Below, piece after piece: positions 35,011 through 43,929 of a DNA stretch of 64,000 bases (its first letter is position 1; every line of letters starts with the position of its first letter). Source of the stretch: JAFLBI01 sp964616465 (GTDB lineage: Bacteria > Bacteroidota > Bacteroidia > Chitinophagales > Chitinophagaceae); contig CAZTTO010000001.1 of the NCBI GenBank assembly GCA_964616465.1, forward strand, positions 300,513-364,512. The letters are read 5' to 3'. A program made the translations under genes and the position numbers. Under the pieces are notes generated by a model. The model worked only from the letters and a program-made list of their open reading frames with translations. It made no database searches and had not been told where the DNA came from.

Positions 35011-36366
35011 TTAAGCAACAGGTACATGAATTGGATCGGCATAATGCGCTAATCCATAATTTCTCTTTTGTGCCTCCTCTGGATGTAATACATGCCACTC
35101 AAACTCATCCCTGAAATGACGAATAGCAGCAGCTACAGGCCAAGCAGCAGCATCACCTAGTGGACAAATAGTATTCCCTTCAATTTTACGCTGTATATCC
35201 CAAAGCAAATCAATGTCTTCCATTTTACCCTGACCACGATCTAAACGTAAAAGAATTTTTTCCATCCAGCCTGTTCCCTCTCTACAAGGAGAACACTGTC
35301 CACAGCTTTCATGGCGATAGAAACGAGCCAAAGTGTAAGTATGTTTAACTACGCACTGATCTTCATCTAAAACAATAAATCCGCCACTACCCATCATAGA
35401 ACCTGTAGCAAAACCACCATCAGATAAACTTTCATAATTCATTATGCGTGTTTCCCCTTTAGCAGTTTTTAAGAGTAAGTTGGCAGGTAGAATTGGTACT
35501 GAAGAACCACCAGGAATACAAGCTTTCAGACGCTTTCCATTTGGAATACCTCCGCAATACTCATCACTATATATAAATTCTTCAACACTAATGGTCATAT
35601 CAATTTCGTAAACTCCTGGTTTATTGATATTTCCGCAAGCTGAAATCAATTTTGTTCCTGTAGATCTTCCAACACCAATTTTTGCATACTCTTCACCTCC
35701 TTCATTCACAATAGGCACAACAGCAGCAATAGTTTCTACATTGTTCACCACGGTTGGACAGTCCCAAAGACCTTTGACAGCAGGAAACGGAGGTTTAATT
35801 CTTGGGTTTCCTCTTTTGCCTTCCAAGCTTTCTAATAAAGCAGTTTCTTCTCCGCATATATAAGCACCAGCACCACGCTGTACATATAAATCCAACGAGT
35901 AACCTGTTCCTAAAATGTTTTTTCCTAACCAGCCATTATGTTTAGCTTCTTCAATGGCTTGCTCTAATATATCTGTAATCCAAGCATACTCACCTCTAAT
36001 ATAGATGTATGAGGTATTCGCCCCTAAAGCATAAGAAGATGTAATCATTCCCTCGATGAGTAAGTGTGGAATAAACTCCATGAGGTATCTATCTTTAAAT
36101 GTACCAGGCTCACTTTCATCTGCATTGCAAACCAAATAACGAGGAACACCCTCCGGCTTTGCAAGAAAACTCCACTTCATACCCGTTGGAAACCCAGCTC
36201 CTCCTCTTCCTCTCAACCCACTCTTCTTTACCTCTTCAACCACATCATCTGGCGACATAGATTTAAGTGCTTTTTCAACACTCCTATATCCCCCCTCTTT
36301 GCGGTATACCTCATAGGTTCTAATACCCGGTACGTGAGCTTTTTCTAATAATAATTTTCTTCTCAT
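35011..36366 (-). CDS. nuoF: NADH-quinone oxidoreductase subunit F
   Basis: A 451-residue flavoprotein subunit. The NADH/FMN site is GLRGRGGAGFPTGMKWSF and CNADESEPGTFKDR; IRGEY and GAGAYICGEETALLESLEG follow; cluster N3 is bound by ESCGQCSPCREGTGW and the later Cys in NTICPLGD. It takes electrons from NADH. The ATG at 36366 is preferred; extending to 36459 would overlap the upstream NTF2-like gene and add 31 unrelated residues. Confidence 0.96.
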   Translation of the reverse strand: MRRKLLLEKAHVPGIRTYEVYRKEGGYRSVEKALKSMSPDDVVEEVKKSGLRGRGGAGFPTGMKWSFLAKPEGVPRYLVCNADESEPGTFKDRYLMEFIPHLLIEGMITSSYALGANTSYIYIRGEYAWITDILEQAIEEAKHNGWLGKNILGTGYSLDLYVQRGAGAYICGEETALLESLEGKRGNPRIKPPFPAVKGLWDCPTVVNNVETIAAVVPIVNEGGEEYAKIGVGRSTGTKLISACGNINKPGVYEIDMTISVEEFIYSDEYCGGIPNGKRLKACIPGGSSVPILPANLLLKTAKGETRIMNYESLSDGGFATGSMMGSGGFIVLDEDQCVVKHTYTLARFYRHESCGQCSPCREGTGWMEKILLRLDRGQGKMEDIDLLWDIQRKIEGNTICPLGDAAAWPVAAAIRHFRDEFEWHVLHPEEAQKRNYGLAHYADPIHVPVA

Positions 36367-36388
36367 GTTATCTTCAGCTTTTGGCTTT

Positions 36389-36844
36389 TTACAATTTTGT
36401 ACTCTGTCTTGCAATGATTGTCCACTTATCATTTTCCCAAATCCAAACTTGCAATACATGCAGTTTCATCGAAAAACTGTTCCCATTAACAACTCCTGCT
36501 ACATCGTTCTCACAACGAACCTGTGCAATATTATTTTGTAGGATTATTTGCCCAGGAGTAGCTTCCAACTTTTTATAAACTATTTTACCGGAAAGTATAT
36601 CGGCACTCATGTCAGCAGTGTTTTGCACCCAGCCATTACTGTGTCCATAACTTAAATTTGGATGAAGTAAAGGCTGAAGCAAATCAACTTGTTTGTTTAA
36701 TAGAGCCGAGTGTAATTGATTTACCTGCTTACGCAATTGCAACGTGTCTTGACCAATTGCATATTGTATCAATAATACCAAAGACAGAAGCATACAAACT
36801 TGCTTCTTAACAATTGATAGATATGTGATCGCTGGTTGAATCAT
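36389..36844 (-). CDS. Secreted NTF2-like (DUF4440/SnoaL-type) protein inside the nuo operon
   Basis: A 151-residue protein with an N-terminal hydrophobic signal or anchor (about residues 13-31, VCMLLSLVLLIQYAIGQ) and one NTF2-like fold: LRKQVNQLHSALLNKQVDLLQPLLHPNLSYGHSNG, then strands ending VLQVWIWENDKWTIIARQS. This resembles DUF4440/SnoaL-like domains, whose members bind or convert small ligands in varied ways. It starts 7 nt after nuoE and ends 22 nt before nuoF, so it must be co-transcribed with complex I. A role in assembly is possible but not shown. Confidence 0.8.
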   Translation of the reverse strand: MIQPAITYLSIVKKQVCMLLSLVLLIQYAIGQDTLQLRKQVNQLHSALLNKQVDLLQPLLHPNLSYGHSNGWVQNTADMSADILSGKIVYKKLEATPGQIILQNNIAQVRCENDVAGVVNGNSFSMKLHVLQVWIWENDKWTIIARQSTKL

Positions 36845-36851
36845 ATTAGCA

Positions 36852-37352
36852 TTAATTATTCACAGCTGCATTGTTTCTACATTCTGCTATAATTTGGTCT
36901 ACTTTCTCTTTTGTTAAATGCTCTCTATATGTTTTACCTAATTGCATCATGGGCGCATAACCGCAAGCACCCAAGCATTCAACTACTTTTAAAGTGAACA
37001 TACCGTCTTCGGTAGTTTCACCCGGACGAATACCCAAGGTGTTATAAATATGCTCTACCACATCATCGCTTCCATTTAGCATACAAGGACCTGTTTGACA
37101 AACTTCAAATAAATATTTGCCAACAGGTTTTAGATTGTACATGGTGTAAAAAGTAGCAACCTCATATACTTCAATAGGTTTAATGTGGAGTAACTCTGCC
37201 ACATAATCCATTGTTTCTGTGCTCAACCAACCTCCAAAGCTATCTTGCGCCAAATGTAAAACTGGCAATAAAGCACTTTTATGTTTTCCCTCAGGATAAC
37301 GTGCTACGAGTCTCCTAAACTCGGCCATTTGCGCCTCATTGAATTGTGCCAT
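36852..37352 (-). CDS. nuoE: NADH-quinone oxidoreductase subunit E
   Basis: A 166-residue thioredoxin-fold subunit binding [2Fe-2S] cluster N1a through CQTGPC and CLGACG. The N-terminal helical part (RLVARYPEGKHKSALLPVLHLAQDSFGGWLS) packs on NuoF. It follows nuoD by 34 nt. Confidence 0.96.
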   Translation of the reverse strand: MAQFNEAQMAEFRRLVARYPEGKHKSALLPVLHLAQDSFGGWLSTETMDYVAELLHIKPIEVYEVATFYTMYNLKPVGKYLFEVCQTGPCMLNGSDDVVEHIYNTLGIRPGETTEDGMFTLKVVECLGACGYAPMMQLGKTYREHLTKEKVDQIIAECRNNAAVNN

Positions 37353-37386
37353 AGTTCGATTTATAATATAATTTCTTTTTTAGTTA

Positions 37387-38613
37387 TTAAGCGTCCATTT
37401 CTCCCGCTATCAAGTTCAAGCTACTGAGTGTTACAATAGTATCACTCAACATAGAACCTTTTACAATTTCTTCGAATGCCTGATAATAAACAAAGCAAGG
37501 CCTTCTGAAATGTAATCGATATGGAGTTCTTCCACCATCACTAATTAAATAATAGCCTAATTCTCCATTACCTCCCTCTACTGAAAAATAAACTTCTCCT
37601 TTAGGCATATCAATTTCTCCCATGATAATTTTAAAATGCCAAATCAGCGCTTCCATCTTGGTGTAAACGTCTTTTTTCTCTGGCAGGTAATACTCGGGTA
37701 CATCAGCGTGGTATACCTCAGCATCTGTTCCCTTAAACTGCTCCAGTTTTTGCATGGCTTGCTTAATAATAGAAAGGCTCTGCCACATTTCTCCATTTCT
37801 TACCAAGAAACGATCGTAATTATCTCCAGTACTTCCTACAGGAACTTCGAAATCAAAATCCTCATAACTGCTATAAGGATTATGTACACGTACATCATAA
37901 TCAACCCCTGCCGCACGCAAATTTGGTCCAGTGAATCCATAATTCAATGCTCTTTCAGCACTAATGCCTCCTGTACCTTGAGTACGCTCCATGAAAATTC
38001 TATTTCGATTAAATAGATCTTCAAACTCTTTTAAAACGGCAGGATATTCCTTCAAGAACTTTTCTATTTTCTCAAAAGCAGCAGGCGTAAAGTCTCTTTC
38101 GAAACCGCCAATTCTTCCAATATTGGTTGTCAATCTGCTTCCACAGATTTCTTCATAAATTTCATAAATCAATTCCCTGTATTGGAAAACATACAAAAAT
38201 CCAGTAAATGCTCCTGTATCTACACCCACAATTGAGTTACAAATTAGGTGGTCGGCAATGCGCGCCAACTCCATCACAATAACTCTTAAATAATCAACTC
38301 TTTTTGGCGTTTTAACACCTAATAGCTTCTCACAAGTTAAATGCCATCCAATATTATTAATTGGACTACTACAATAATTTAAACGATCAGTAATAGGCGT
38401 TACCTGATATAACGGACGGCGCTCAGCTAGTTTTTCAAAAGCACGATGTATATAGCCAACTGTTTGTTCAGCTTTTACAACCCTTTCTCCGTCTAATTCA
38501 ACAATATTTTGGAACACACCATGTGTTGCTGGGTGTGTAGGACCTAGATTAAGGGTAGTAGTTTGCTTTTGAATATTACCTTCCTCTAGAATAATATGTT
38601 TGTGATCGTTCAT
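37387..38613 (-). CDS. nuoD: NADH-quinone oxidoreductase subunit D
   Basis: A 408-residue 49-kDa-type subunit related to [NiFe]-hydrogenase large subunits. It has LGPTHPATHGVFQNIVELDGERV with the quinone-site His, then VGYIHRAFEKLAE, and PKGEVYFSVEGGNGELGYYLISDGG near the end. It is a separate gene and not fused to nuoC. It follows nuoC by 26 nt. Confidence 0.97.
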   Translation of the reverse strand: MNDHKHIILEEGNIQKQTTTLNLGPTHPATHGVFQNIVELDGERVVKAEQTVGYIHRAFEKLAERRPLYQVTPITDRLNYCSSPINNIGWHLTCEKLLGVKTPKRVDYLRVIVMELARIADHLICNSIVGVDTGAFTGFLYVFQYRELIYEIYEEICGSRLTTNIGRIGGFERDFTPAAFEKIEKFLKEYPAVLKEFEDLFNRNRIFMERTQGTGGISAERALNYGFTGPNLRAAGVDYDVRVHNPYSSYEDFDFEVPVGSTGDNYDRFLVRNGEMWQSLSIIKQAMQKLEQFKGTDAEVYHADVPEYYLPEKKDVYTKMEALIWHFKIIMGEIDMPKGEVYFSVEGGNGELGYYLISDGGRTPYRLHFRRPCFVYYQAFEEIVKGSMLSDTIVTLSSLNLIAGEMDA

Positions 38614-38639
38614 TGTTAAAGTCTTTATATAACATTACA

Positions 38640-39158
38640 TTATCTGATAGATCCCCCGCGACCGAACATTTCGTCGTCTTTGTCAATCCTGGTTTGATCT
38701 TCTAATGGGAATTCTTTTCGTAATGGGAAGTAGTCCATTTCATCTACGTTTAAAATCCTCTTTAGATTAGGATGCCCTACAAATTGAATTCCAAAGAAAT
38801 CGTAGGTCTCTCTTTCCATCCAGTTTGCACTTGAAAACAGCTGTGTCGCAGTAAAAATGGTAGGATCTTCTATTGATGTAAATACTTTAAAGCGAAGACG
38901 CACATTTTCAACAAGATTGTGCAAATGATATACAACAGCAAGTTCTCTACCTGAATCATCAGGATAGTGTACTGCTGTAATATCTGTAAGAAATTGAAAT
39001 GCTAAACTTGGCTCATCATAAAGAAACTGTAAGATCTTTAAATTAGCTTCTTTTGGCGCTTCAAAACTAGCCATATCCACTCCTATTTGCCAGTTAATAA
39101 TTGTCTCACCAAATTTATTAATTAGAGCCGATTGAATATGTTCGTATGTTAATGCCAT
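38640..39158 (-). CDS. nuoC: NADH-quinone oxidoreductase subunit C
   Basis: A 172-residue 30-kDa-type subunit. Conserved parts are FLTDITAVHYP and ANWMERETYDFFGIQFVGHPNLKRILNVDEMDYFPLRKEFP. It joins NuoD and NuoB at the base of the peripheral arm. Its start is 15 nt from the nuoB stop. Confidence 0.96.
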   Translation of the reverse strand: MALTYEHIQSALINKFGETIINWQIGVDMASFEAPKEANLKILQFLYDEPSLAFQFLTDITAVHYPDDSGRELAVVYHLHNLVENVRLRFKVFTSIEDPTIFTATQLFSSANWMERETYDFFGIQFVGHPNLKRILNVDEMDYFPLRKEFPLEDQTRIDKDDEMFGRGGSIR

Positions 39159-39173
39159 ATCTTTTGTATTTAC

Positions 39174-39761
39174 TTACTGAATTCCATAGGATTCCAGCAA
39201 TGCGGTGTATTGCTCACTATTTCTGCGTCGAAGACTTTCCTGCCCAACCAAGTCCTGAACTTTCATAAAGCCATCTAAAATAGCTTCTGGTCGTGGTGGA
39301 CAACCTGGTACATACACATCAACCGGTATTACCTGATCAATTCCTTGTAAAACACTATATGTATCGAAAATTCCACCCGAAGATGCACAAGCCCCTACAG
39401 CTATCACCCACCTTGGCTCTGCCATTTGTAAATAAACCTGGCGAAGAACTGGGGCCATTTTTTTTGCAATCGTTCCCATAACCATGAGCAAATCGCACTG
39501 GCGTGGAGAAAACCCCACTCTTTCGCTTCCAAATCGAGCTAAGTCGTAGTGACTGGCCATAGTTGCCATAAACTCAATACCACAGCATGAAGTAGCGAAA
39601 GGTAGTGGCCAAAGTGAGTTTTTTCTCGCTAAACCAACTACATCACTCAGTTTTGTTGCAAAAAAGCCTTCTCCTGAATAGCCTTCGGGAGCTTCAACCA
39701 TAGCCAATGAATCTTTTGTATTGGCTGGGATTGGGTTAATGTTAAAACGAACCGGACGCAT
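39174..39761 (-). CDS. nuoB: NADH-quinone oxidoreductase subunit B
   Basis: A 195-residue PSST-type subunit holding the terminal cluster N2 through the tandem cysteines of TSCCGIEFMA, the Cys of GACASSGG and that of VPGCPPRPEA. It passes electrons to quinone. It lies 61 nt after nuoA, the second gene of the operon. Confidence 0.97.
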   Translation of the reverse strand: MRPVRFNINPIPANTKDSLAMVEAPEGYSGEGFFATKLSDVVGLARKNSLWPLPFATSCCGIEFMATMASHYDLARFGSERVGFSPRQCDLLMVMGTIAKKMAPVLRQVYLQMAEPRWVIAVGACASSGGIFDTYSVLQGIDQVIPVDVYVPGCPPRPEAILDGFMKVQDLVGQESLRRRNSEQYTALLESYGIQ

Positions 39762-39822
39762 GTGTAATTTTTTTAATTAATTGAAGTTCAAACCTTACAA
39801 CAGCCTACCATATAAAAGGTTT

Positions 39823-40206
39823 TTAATCTTCCCACTTAAGGGCACCCTTTTTAATGATATAAATGAACCCTGCTAAAAAGAGGCTCACAAACATAACTAC
39901 AGCAAAAAATCCATTCCATCCAAGATCTCTGAAGTTAATTGCATAAGGGTAAAAGAAAATCACTTCCACATCAAATAAAACGAATAAAATAGCTACCAGA
40001 AAATACTTAATTGCCATAGGCTGACGAGCATTTCCTACACTCTCAATACCGCTTTCAAAGCTTTGTAATTTATCTGATGTTTGACGCTTTGGACCAATAA
40101 GGGCAGAAACCCCAATCATAGTGGCAACAAAGCCAACTGCGAAGATTAATTGAATACCAATGGGAAAATAATCAACAGCAGTGTTGGTTGCTGTATTTAC
40201 GTTCAT
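39823..40206 (-). CDS. nuoA: NADH-quinone oxidoreductase subunit A
   Basis: A 127-residue membrane subunit with three helices and the conserved loop KLQSFESGIESVGNARQPMAIKYFLVAILFVLFDVEVIFFYPYA. It is the first gene of the 14-subunit operon. The ATG at 40206 is chosen because longer forms run into the upstream terminator and a promoter-like TATTTTTG at 40245-40252; an ATG at 40227 is also possible. Confidence 0.93.
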   Translation of the reverse strand: MNVNTATNTAVDYFPIGIQLIFAVGFVATMIGVSALIGPKRQTSDKLQSFESGIESVGNARQPMAIKYFLVAILFVLFDVEVIFFYPYAINFRDLGWNGFFAVVMFVSLFLAGFIYIIKKGALKWED

Positions 40207-40244
40207 CAGGAGGTTTGTCCAAAGCATACGGTCAATTTGAGTCG

Positions 40245-40252
40245 CAAAAATA
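40245..40252 (-). promoter_or_regulatory. Possible -7 element of the nuo operon
   Basis: Minus-strand TATTTTTG matches TAnnTTTG, 38 nt upstream of the chosen nuoA ATG. It lies just after the terminator of the TPR gene. No ideal -33 box is visible. Confidence 0.35.
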
Positions 40253-40272
40253 AGCTTGCTGAGCATATAAAT

Positions 40273-40301
40273 AAACAACTCCCCAAAACGGGGAGTTGTT
40301 T
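40273..40301 (-). terminator. Intrinsic terminator of the TPR-protein gene
   Basis: A perfect 12-bp stem, AAACAACTCCCC (40273-40284) with GGGGAGTTGTTT (40290-40301), loop AAAAC, lies 48 nt after the TPR-protein stop. It insulates the nuo operon from its upstream neighbours. Confidence 0.75.
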
Positions 40302-40348
40302 AAAGGTTAAAATTTAGTCCTTTTATTCACAAATGTGATAAGGAAATC

Positions 40349-42046
40349 TTATTTAGGTGAGGTTCCACTTGACTTTGAAGCTGGGGGTGTACCACCTTTT
40401 TTCTGCATATTCTTTTCAATAATTCCTCTAATTCTAACTGTTTGTGGCTCATCAGGTATTAATTGAAGAATTTTATCACAAACTTCTAATGCCTTAGCAT
40501 AATCTTGAAGCGCGTCATTGTAATATCCTAGCATGATATAAAAGTTATTAACCAAGGTCTGCTTATTTTTTTCAGGATCCTTCATCAAAAACTCATTATG
40601 TAAAGAAACGGCATTGAAGTATACTCCAGTAGCGTTGGCTGTATCTACCATTTTAGCTGCACGAACATTGAAAATGTATCCATTTGGCTTATCAGGATGT
40701 GCCTCTATATAGCCTTTAGCAATATTCATGGTCTCTTCAAATAGCTTTGCATTATACGCAGCCAATGACATTCTATAGTAATCGTATTCGGTTGTTTGTC
40801 CCTGAATTTCAACTACTTTTTTGAACCAGCCCAACTGCAAATCGTATTTCTTTGCCTTTCCGAAGATATCTGCAGCCTTGTTCATATAGTTGATCTTGTT
40901 GGCTTTTAGGGTATCAAACTCAATAGCCTTTTCAATATAGGTCATAGCCTGCATTTCACTTCCAGGGAACTTTGCAAACAAATTAGCTGCAAATTCGAAG
41001 TGTTGAGGCTGAATTTTACTTTCAGGTGCATTTGCAAAGAATTTCTCTAAATATCCTTTTGCAGTTAAAGAGTCTCCCAAACGATCATTATTGTATGCAA
41101 ACAACAAAGGCGTACCATAATATGAAGCACATGCGCCATTTTGCATTTCATTTGCTTTTTGCAATGACTCTTGATATTTACCTGCACGGAATAAGTAATC
41201 ACCACAGAAATAATCAGTTGCGCAGTCTTTATCGGCATACATGATAAACTTGTCCAGATACTCTTTAGCAACGTTTACATTCTTTGTAGAATAGTAATCA
41301 TAATATGTGAAGTATACTGGAGGAAATGTTTCATCTGCTAATATTGCATTTCCAAACCAAGTGTCATACAAGTCCTTGTTTTGCTGGCTGTAATAAATTC
41401 TACCAATACGATAGTTGGCTTTAGCATTTTTAGGGTCACGACTAATGGCTTCTTGAAAAGACTTAACAGCTTCACCGCCATATTCCCCACCCATTTTTAA
41501 ATAGCAAACGCCCATATTGATAAAAATATCAGGATTGGTCAAATCAAGTTCGGCTGCACGCTTTAATTTTTCAATACCGTATAAAGGATCTCCAATTTTA
41601 CTATTGCCTTGAAGGCTTACGCTATTAGCACGGCCAATGGCATTTAGTATGCCTGCATCCTCAATCTTAGCTTTTTTCTTGCCTTCTTTAGTAGATGCCG
41701 TAATGGCTTGCTCGAACTTTTGTTTGGCTTCGTTAATATCACGACCTTCCAAAATATCAATATGACCCATACCAACTACTACCCAGGGATCTGAGCCATT
41801 TTCTTGTAAGGCCTTTTGGTACAAATCTTTTGCGCCTTTTACATCGTCATTAGCAAGCATAGCTTGTCCCAGCCAATAGGTTGTTTGGCCATCTTTGGGG
41901 CTCTTGTCGTGTAATTTCCGAAATGCCTCCAACGCACTTTTGTTCTTTTCGTAATTCAAATACTTAATGCCATCAGCTATTGTTTGTGCGGTAACACTGT
42001 AAACTGAAATACATGCTGCAAGCATCACAAGAACGGTCTTCTTCAT
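40349..42046 (-). CDS. Secreted tetratricopeptide-repeat protein
   Basis: A 565-residue exported protein (signal peptide to about residue 20, SVTAQ) made almost wholly of TPR-like helical pairs, for example ALEAFRKLHDKSPKDGQTTYWLGQAMLANDD, NPDIFINMGVCYLKMGGEYGGEAVKSFQEAISRDPKN and LQDYAKALEVCDKILQLIPDEP. The tail is Gly/Pro/Ser/Lys-rich. It is the last gene of a three-gene run behind a PstS-like lipoprotein. TPR and PstS-like genes often sit beside exbBD-tonB in Bacteroidota as I recall, so a role in the Ton system is possible. The ATG at 42046 gives a proper signal peptide. Confidence 0.82.
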   Translation of the reverse strand: MKKTVLVMLAACISVYSVTAQTIADGIKYLNYEKNKSALEAFRKLHDKSPKDGQTTYWLGQAMLANDDVKGAKDLYQKALQENGSDPWVVVGMGHIDILEGRDINEAKQKFEQAITASTKEGKKKAKIEDAGILNAIGRANSVSLQGNSKIGDPLYGIEKLKRAAELDLTNPDIFINMGVCYLKMGGEYGGEAVKSFQEAISRDPKNAKANYRIGRIYYSQQNKDLYDTWFGNAILADETFPPVYFTYYDYYSTKNVNVAKEYLDKFIMYADKDCATDYFCGDYLFRAGKYQESLQKANEMQNGACASYYGTPLLFAYNNDRLGDSLTAKGYLEKFFANAPESKIQPQHFEFAANLFAKFPGSEMQAMTYIEKAIEFDTLKANKINYMNKAADIFGKAKKYDLQLGWFKKVVEIQGQTTEYDYYRMSLAAYNAKLFEETMNIAKGYIEAHPDKPNGYIFNVRAAKMVDTANATGVYFNAVSLHNEFLMKDPEKNKQTLVNNFYIMLGYYNDALQDYAKALEVCDKILQLIPDEPQTVRIRGIIEKNMQKKGGTPPASKSSGTSPK

Positions 42047-42082
42047 CGTGTGTTTTTTATTGTTTACTGAATAGGTGCTCAT

Positions 42083-43000
42083 TTAGTCTTCATTTATTTT
42101 TCCTGAACGTTTGTTCAGATTCATTTTTGCAGGTGCCAAGTTAGCTCTTCTAAAGATTAGTTGTCCTCTTTCAAGGCTCATAAAATTCATAAAGCCTGTA
42201 CCTAACCCTGCAGCATTCTCCTTTAATATGTAATACAAGGGTCGTGCCAAAGGGTAATATAGGTATGTTATACTTTGCTGAGATGGCATGGCATACAATG
42301 AAGTATCATCGCATACAGTACATTGTAATAAGGTCATTCTTATCTTTTTCAGATAATCTGTTTGTTCCTTATCATACACATCTCCAATCCACCCAAATCC
42401 AACAAAACCCATTATTTGTTCATTGCTAGACACAAGGTCTAACACCTCTTTGCTGCTTTTTCCAGAAGCTACATTCGATCCAAAAGCAGCTCCTTTCAAA
42501 ATACTATCCTGCAAGAACCTCACTGTACTTGTAGCATTTTTGCCATCCATAACTACAGTAGTTTTTTCTTCCCCACTGAGTAGCTGTTTTAGCCTTTCCA
42601 TACTAAAAGTACTATCAGCTCGCTTTTGATTCTGCAACAACACTACAGCATCGTAAGCTAAAACTCCAAAAAAGGGCTTATATGACAACCTCTCTTCAAA
42701 GAACTCTTGTTCCTGCGGTTTTAGTCCTCTTGAAACCAAAATCATTCTGGTGCTGTCCTTGGCAAGATCTCTGAAACAATCTGCTTCAGATTTGTAAGAA
42801 GCAATAATTTTTGTTCCTGGAAAAGAGGCTTCATACATTTTAATTTGCTGCTCAATAACTGGCCTAAAGCTTTCGTCTACGCTAACATAAATGGTACCAC
42901 GAGATGGAGTATCTTTCATGGTATCAGTATCACTTTGATTTCCGCAGGAATACAAAAAAATCATCCCCCATAACATCAATAACAAAACAACTGATCTCAT
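42083..43000 (-). CDS. PstS-like substrate-binding lipoprotein
   Basis: A 305-residue periplasmic-binding-protein-like lipoprotein. The lipobox FLYSC puts the lipidated Cys at residue 19. The mature part starts with a PBP type II strand (GTIYVSVDESFRPVIEQQIKMYEASFPGTKI) and has DAVVLLQN, VVMDGKNATSTVRFLQDSIL and MGFVGFGWIGDV, as in phosphate-binding PstS-like proteins. No ABC permease is nearby, so it may be a sensor or envelope scaffold, not a classic transporter part. It overlaps the small upstream gene by 4 nt, indicating coupled translation. Confidence 0.8.
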   Translation of the reverse strand: MRSVVLLLMLWGMIFLYSCGNQSDTDTMKDTPSRGTIYVSVDESFRPVIEQQIKMYEASFPGTKIIASYKSEADCFRDLAKDSTRMILVSRGLKPQEQEFFEERLSYKPFFGVLAYDAVVLLQNQKRADSTFSMERLKQLLSGEEKTTVVMDGKNATSTVRFLQDSILKGAAFGSNVASGKSSKEVLDLVSSNEQIMGFVGFGWIGDVYDKEQTDYLKKIRMTLLQCTVCDDTSLYAMPSQQSITYLYYPLARPLYYILKENAAGLGTGFMNFMSLERGQLIFRRANLAPAKMNLNKRSGKINED

Positions 43001-43236
43001 GATTGGGGCTGATTAAATCCTCTATAAACACGAAAACCTCCATAGAGCAAACAAATGCCTCCAAATAAATACTTAAATGAAGCATCCAATTCTACAATTT
43101 GTGGGATCTCCCACTTATCTCCAAAGAACATTACCACGCTCATACCTAATATGAGAGCACCCATCCCCACATCATAAATCAAGCGCATGATCTTAAATGC
43201 ATTCTTTCGTCTTTCTTGGTATCTTGGCTCTATCAT
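42997..43236 (-). CDS. Small membrane protein with two helices (79 residues)
   Basis: A 79-residue protein: a charged N-terminus (MIEPRYQERRKNAFKIM), two membrane helices (about 21-38, VGMGALILGMSVVMFFG, and 51-68, YLFGGICLLYGGFRVY) and a polar end. I recognise no named family. It overlaps the PstS-like gene by 4 nt (ATGA-type) and so is translationally coupled to it. The ATG at 43236 is used; longer forms add non-protein-like residues and cross a TATATTGC promoter-like box at 43256-43263. Confidence 0.75.
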   Translation of the reverse strand: MIEPRYQERRKNAFKIMRLIYDVGMGALILGMSVVMFFGDKWEIPQIVELDASFKYLFGGICLLYGGFRVYRGFNQPQS

Positions 43237-43452
43237 CTTGTTCTCAATGGGGTGAGCAATATAGTTAATAAATTGAATTCTGACGAACGAAATTGATAAG
43301 TTGGTTTTCATTCGAATGTATACGGGCAATGATTTGTACCCGATTTTCACCTTTTTTTAACCGGTTACCTAAATTGTTCAACAGAATCATTTCAATTGAG
43401 ATGCCAGCAAGTCTCATTTTCCATAAATCATGCAGCCTTTCGAGTGGCCTAT

Positions 43453-43460
43453 TATCTTTG
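43453..43460 (+). promoter_or_regulatory. -7 element abutting the LMW phosphatase start
   Basis: TATCTTTG matches TAnnTTTG and is followed by CGCA and then the ATG at 43465. The transcript should start at or next to the start codon. Confidence 0.5.
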
Positions 43461-43464
43461 CGCA

Positions 43465-43926
43465 ATGAAACTGTTGATGGTGTGCTTAGGAAATATTTGT
43501 CGCAGCCCTCTTGCTGAAGGAATTATGCGTCAAAAAATTAATGAAAAAGGCCTTGATTGGACCGTTGACAGCGCAGGAACAGCTGGTTACCATATTGGAG
43601 AACCGCCTCATAAACTGTCTCAAAAAATAGCCTCAGTTCATGGAATTTCAATTTCAAATCAACGTTGTAGGAAATTGGCTCCAAAAGATGCACATGAATT
43701 CAACCTTATTTTTGTAATGGACCGAGAAAATTACAAAAATGCAATTGACATATTAGGGAAAGATGCTGCCCATAAAGTTCATCTTATTTTAAATTTTATT
43801 CACCCCGGTCAAGACCAAGAAGTACCTGACCCCTGGTATGGCGAAGAACCACTTTACGAAGAGGTCTTTCTTCTGCTTGATCGGGCATGTACACGTGTAT
43901 TAGATCATTTACTATCAGAAAAATAA
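43465..43926 (+). CDS. Low-molecular-weight protein-tyrosine-phosphatase
   Basis: A 153-residue enzyme with the active-site loop CLGNICRS (nucleophile Cys7, Arg13) at its N-terminus and the general-acid Asp in VPDPWYGE near residue 118. It removes phosphate from phosphotyrosine or related substrates in the cytoplasm; in other bacteria relatives act on polysaccharide-export kinases or arginine phosphate. No tyrosine kinase is encoded nearby. The ATG at 43465 puts the loop at its usual position. hisS begins 3 nt downstream of its stop. Confidence 0.93.
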   Translation: MKLLMVCLGNICRSPLAEGIMRQKINEKGLDWTVDSAGTAGYHIGEPPHKLSQKIASVHGISISNQRCRKLAPKDAHEFNLIFVMDRENYKNAIDILGKDAAHKVHLILNFIHPGQDQEVPDPWYGEEPLYEEVFLLLDRACTRVLDHLLSEK

Positions 43927-43929
43927 TTT

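Noticed and set aside
37636..38016. A 126-residue plus-strand frame opposite nuoD
   Set aside because: Shadow of the highly conserved nuoD gene, with no family resemblance of its own.
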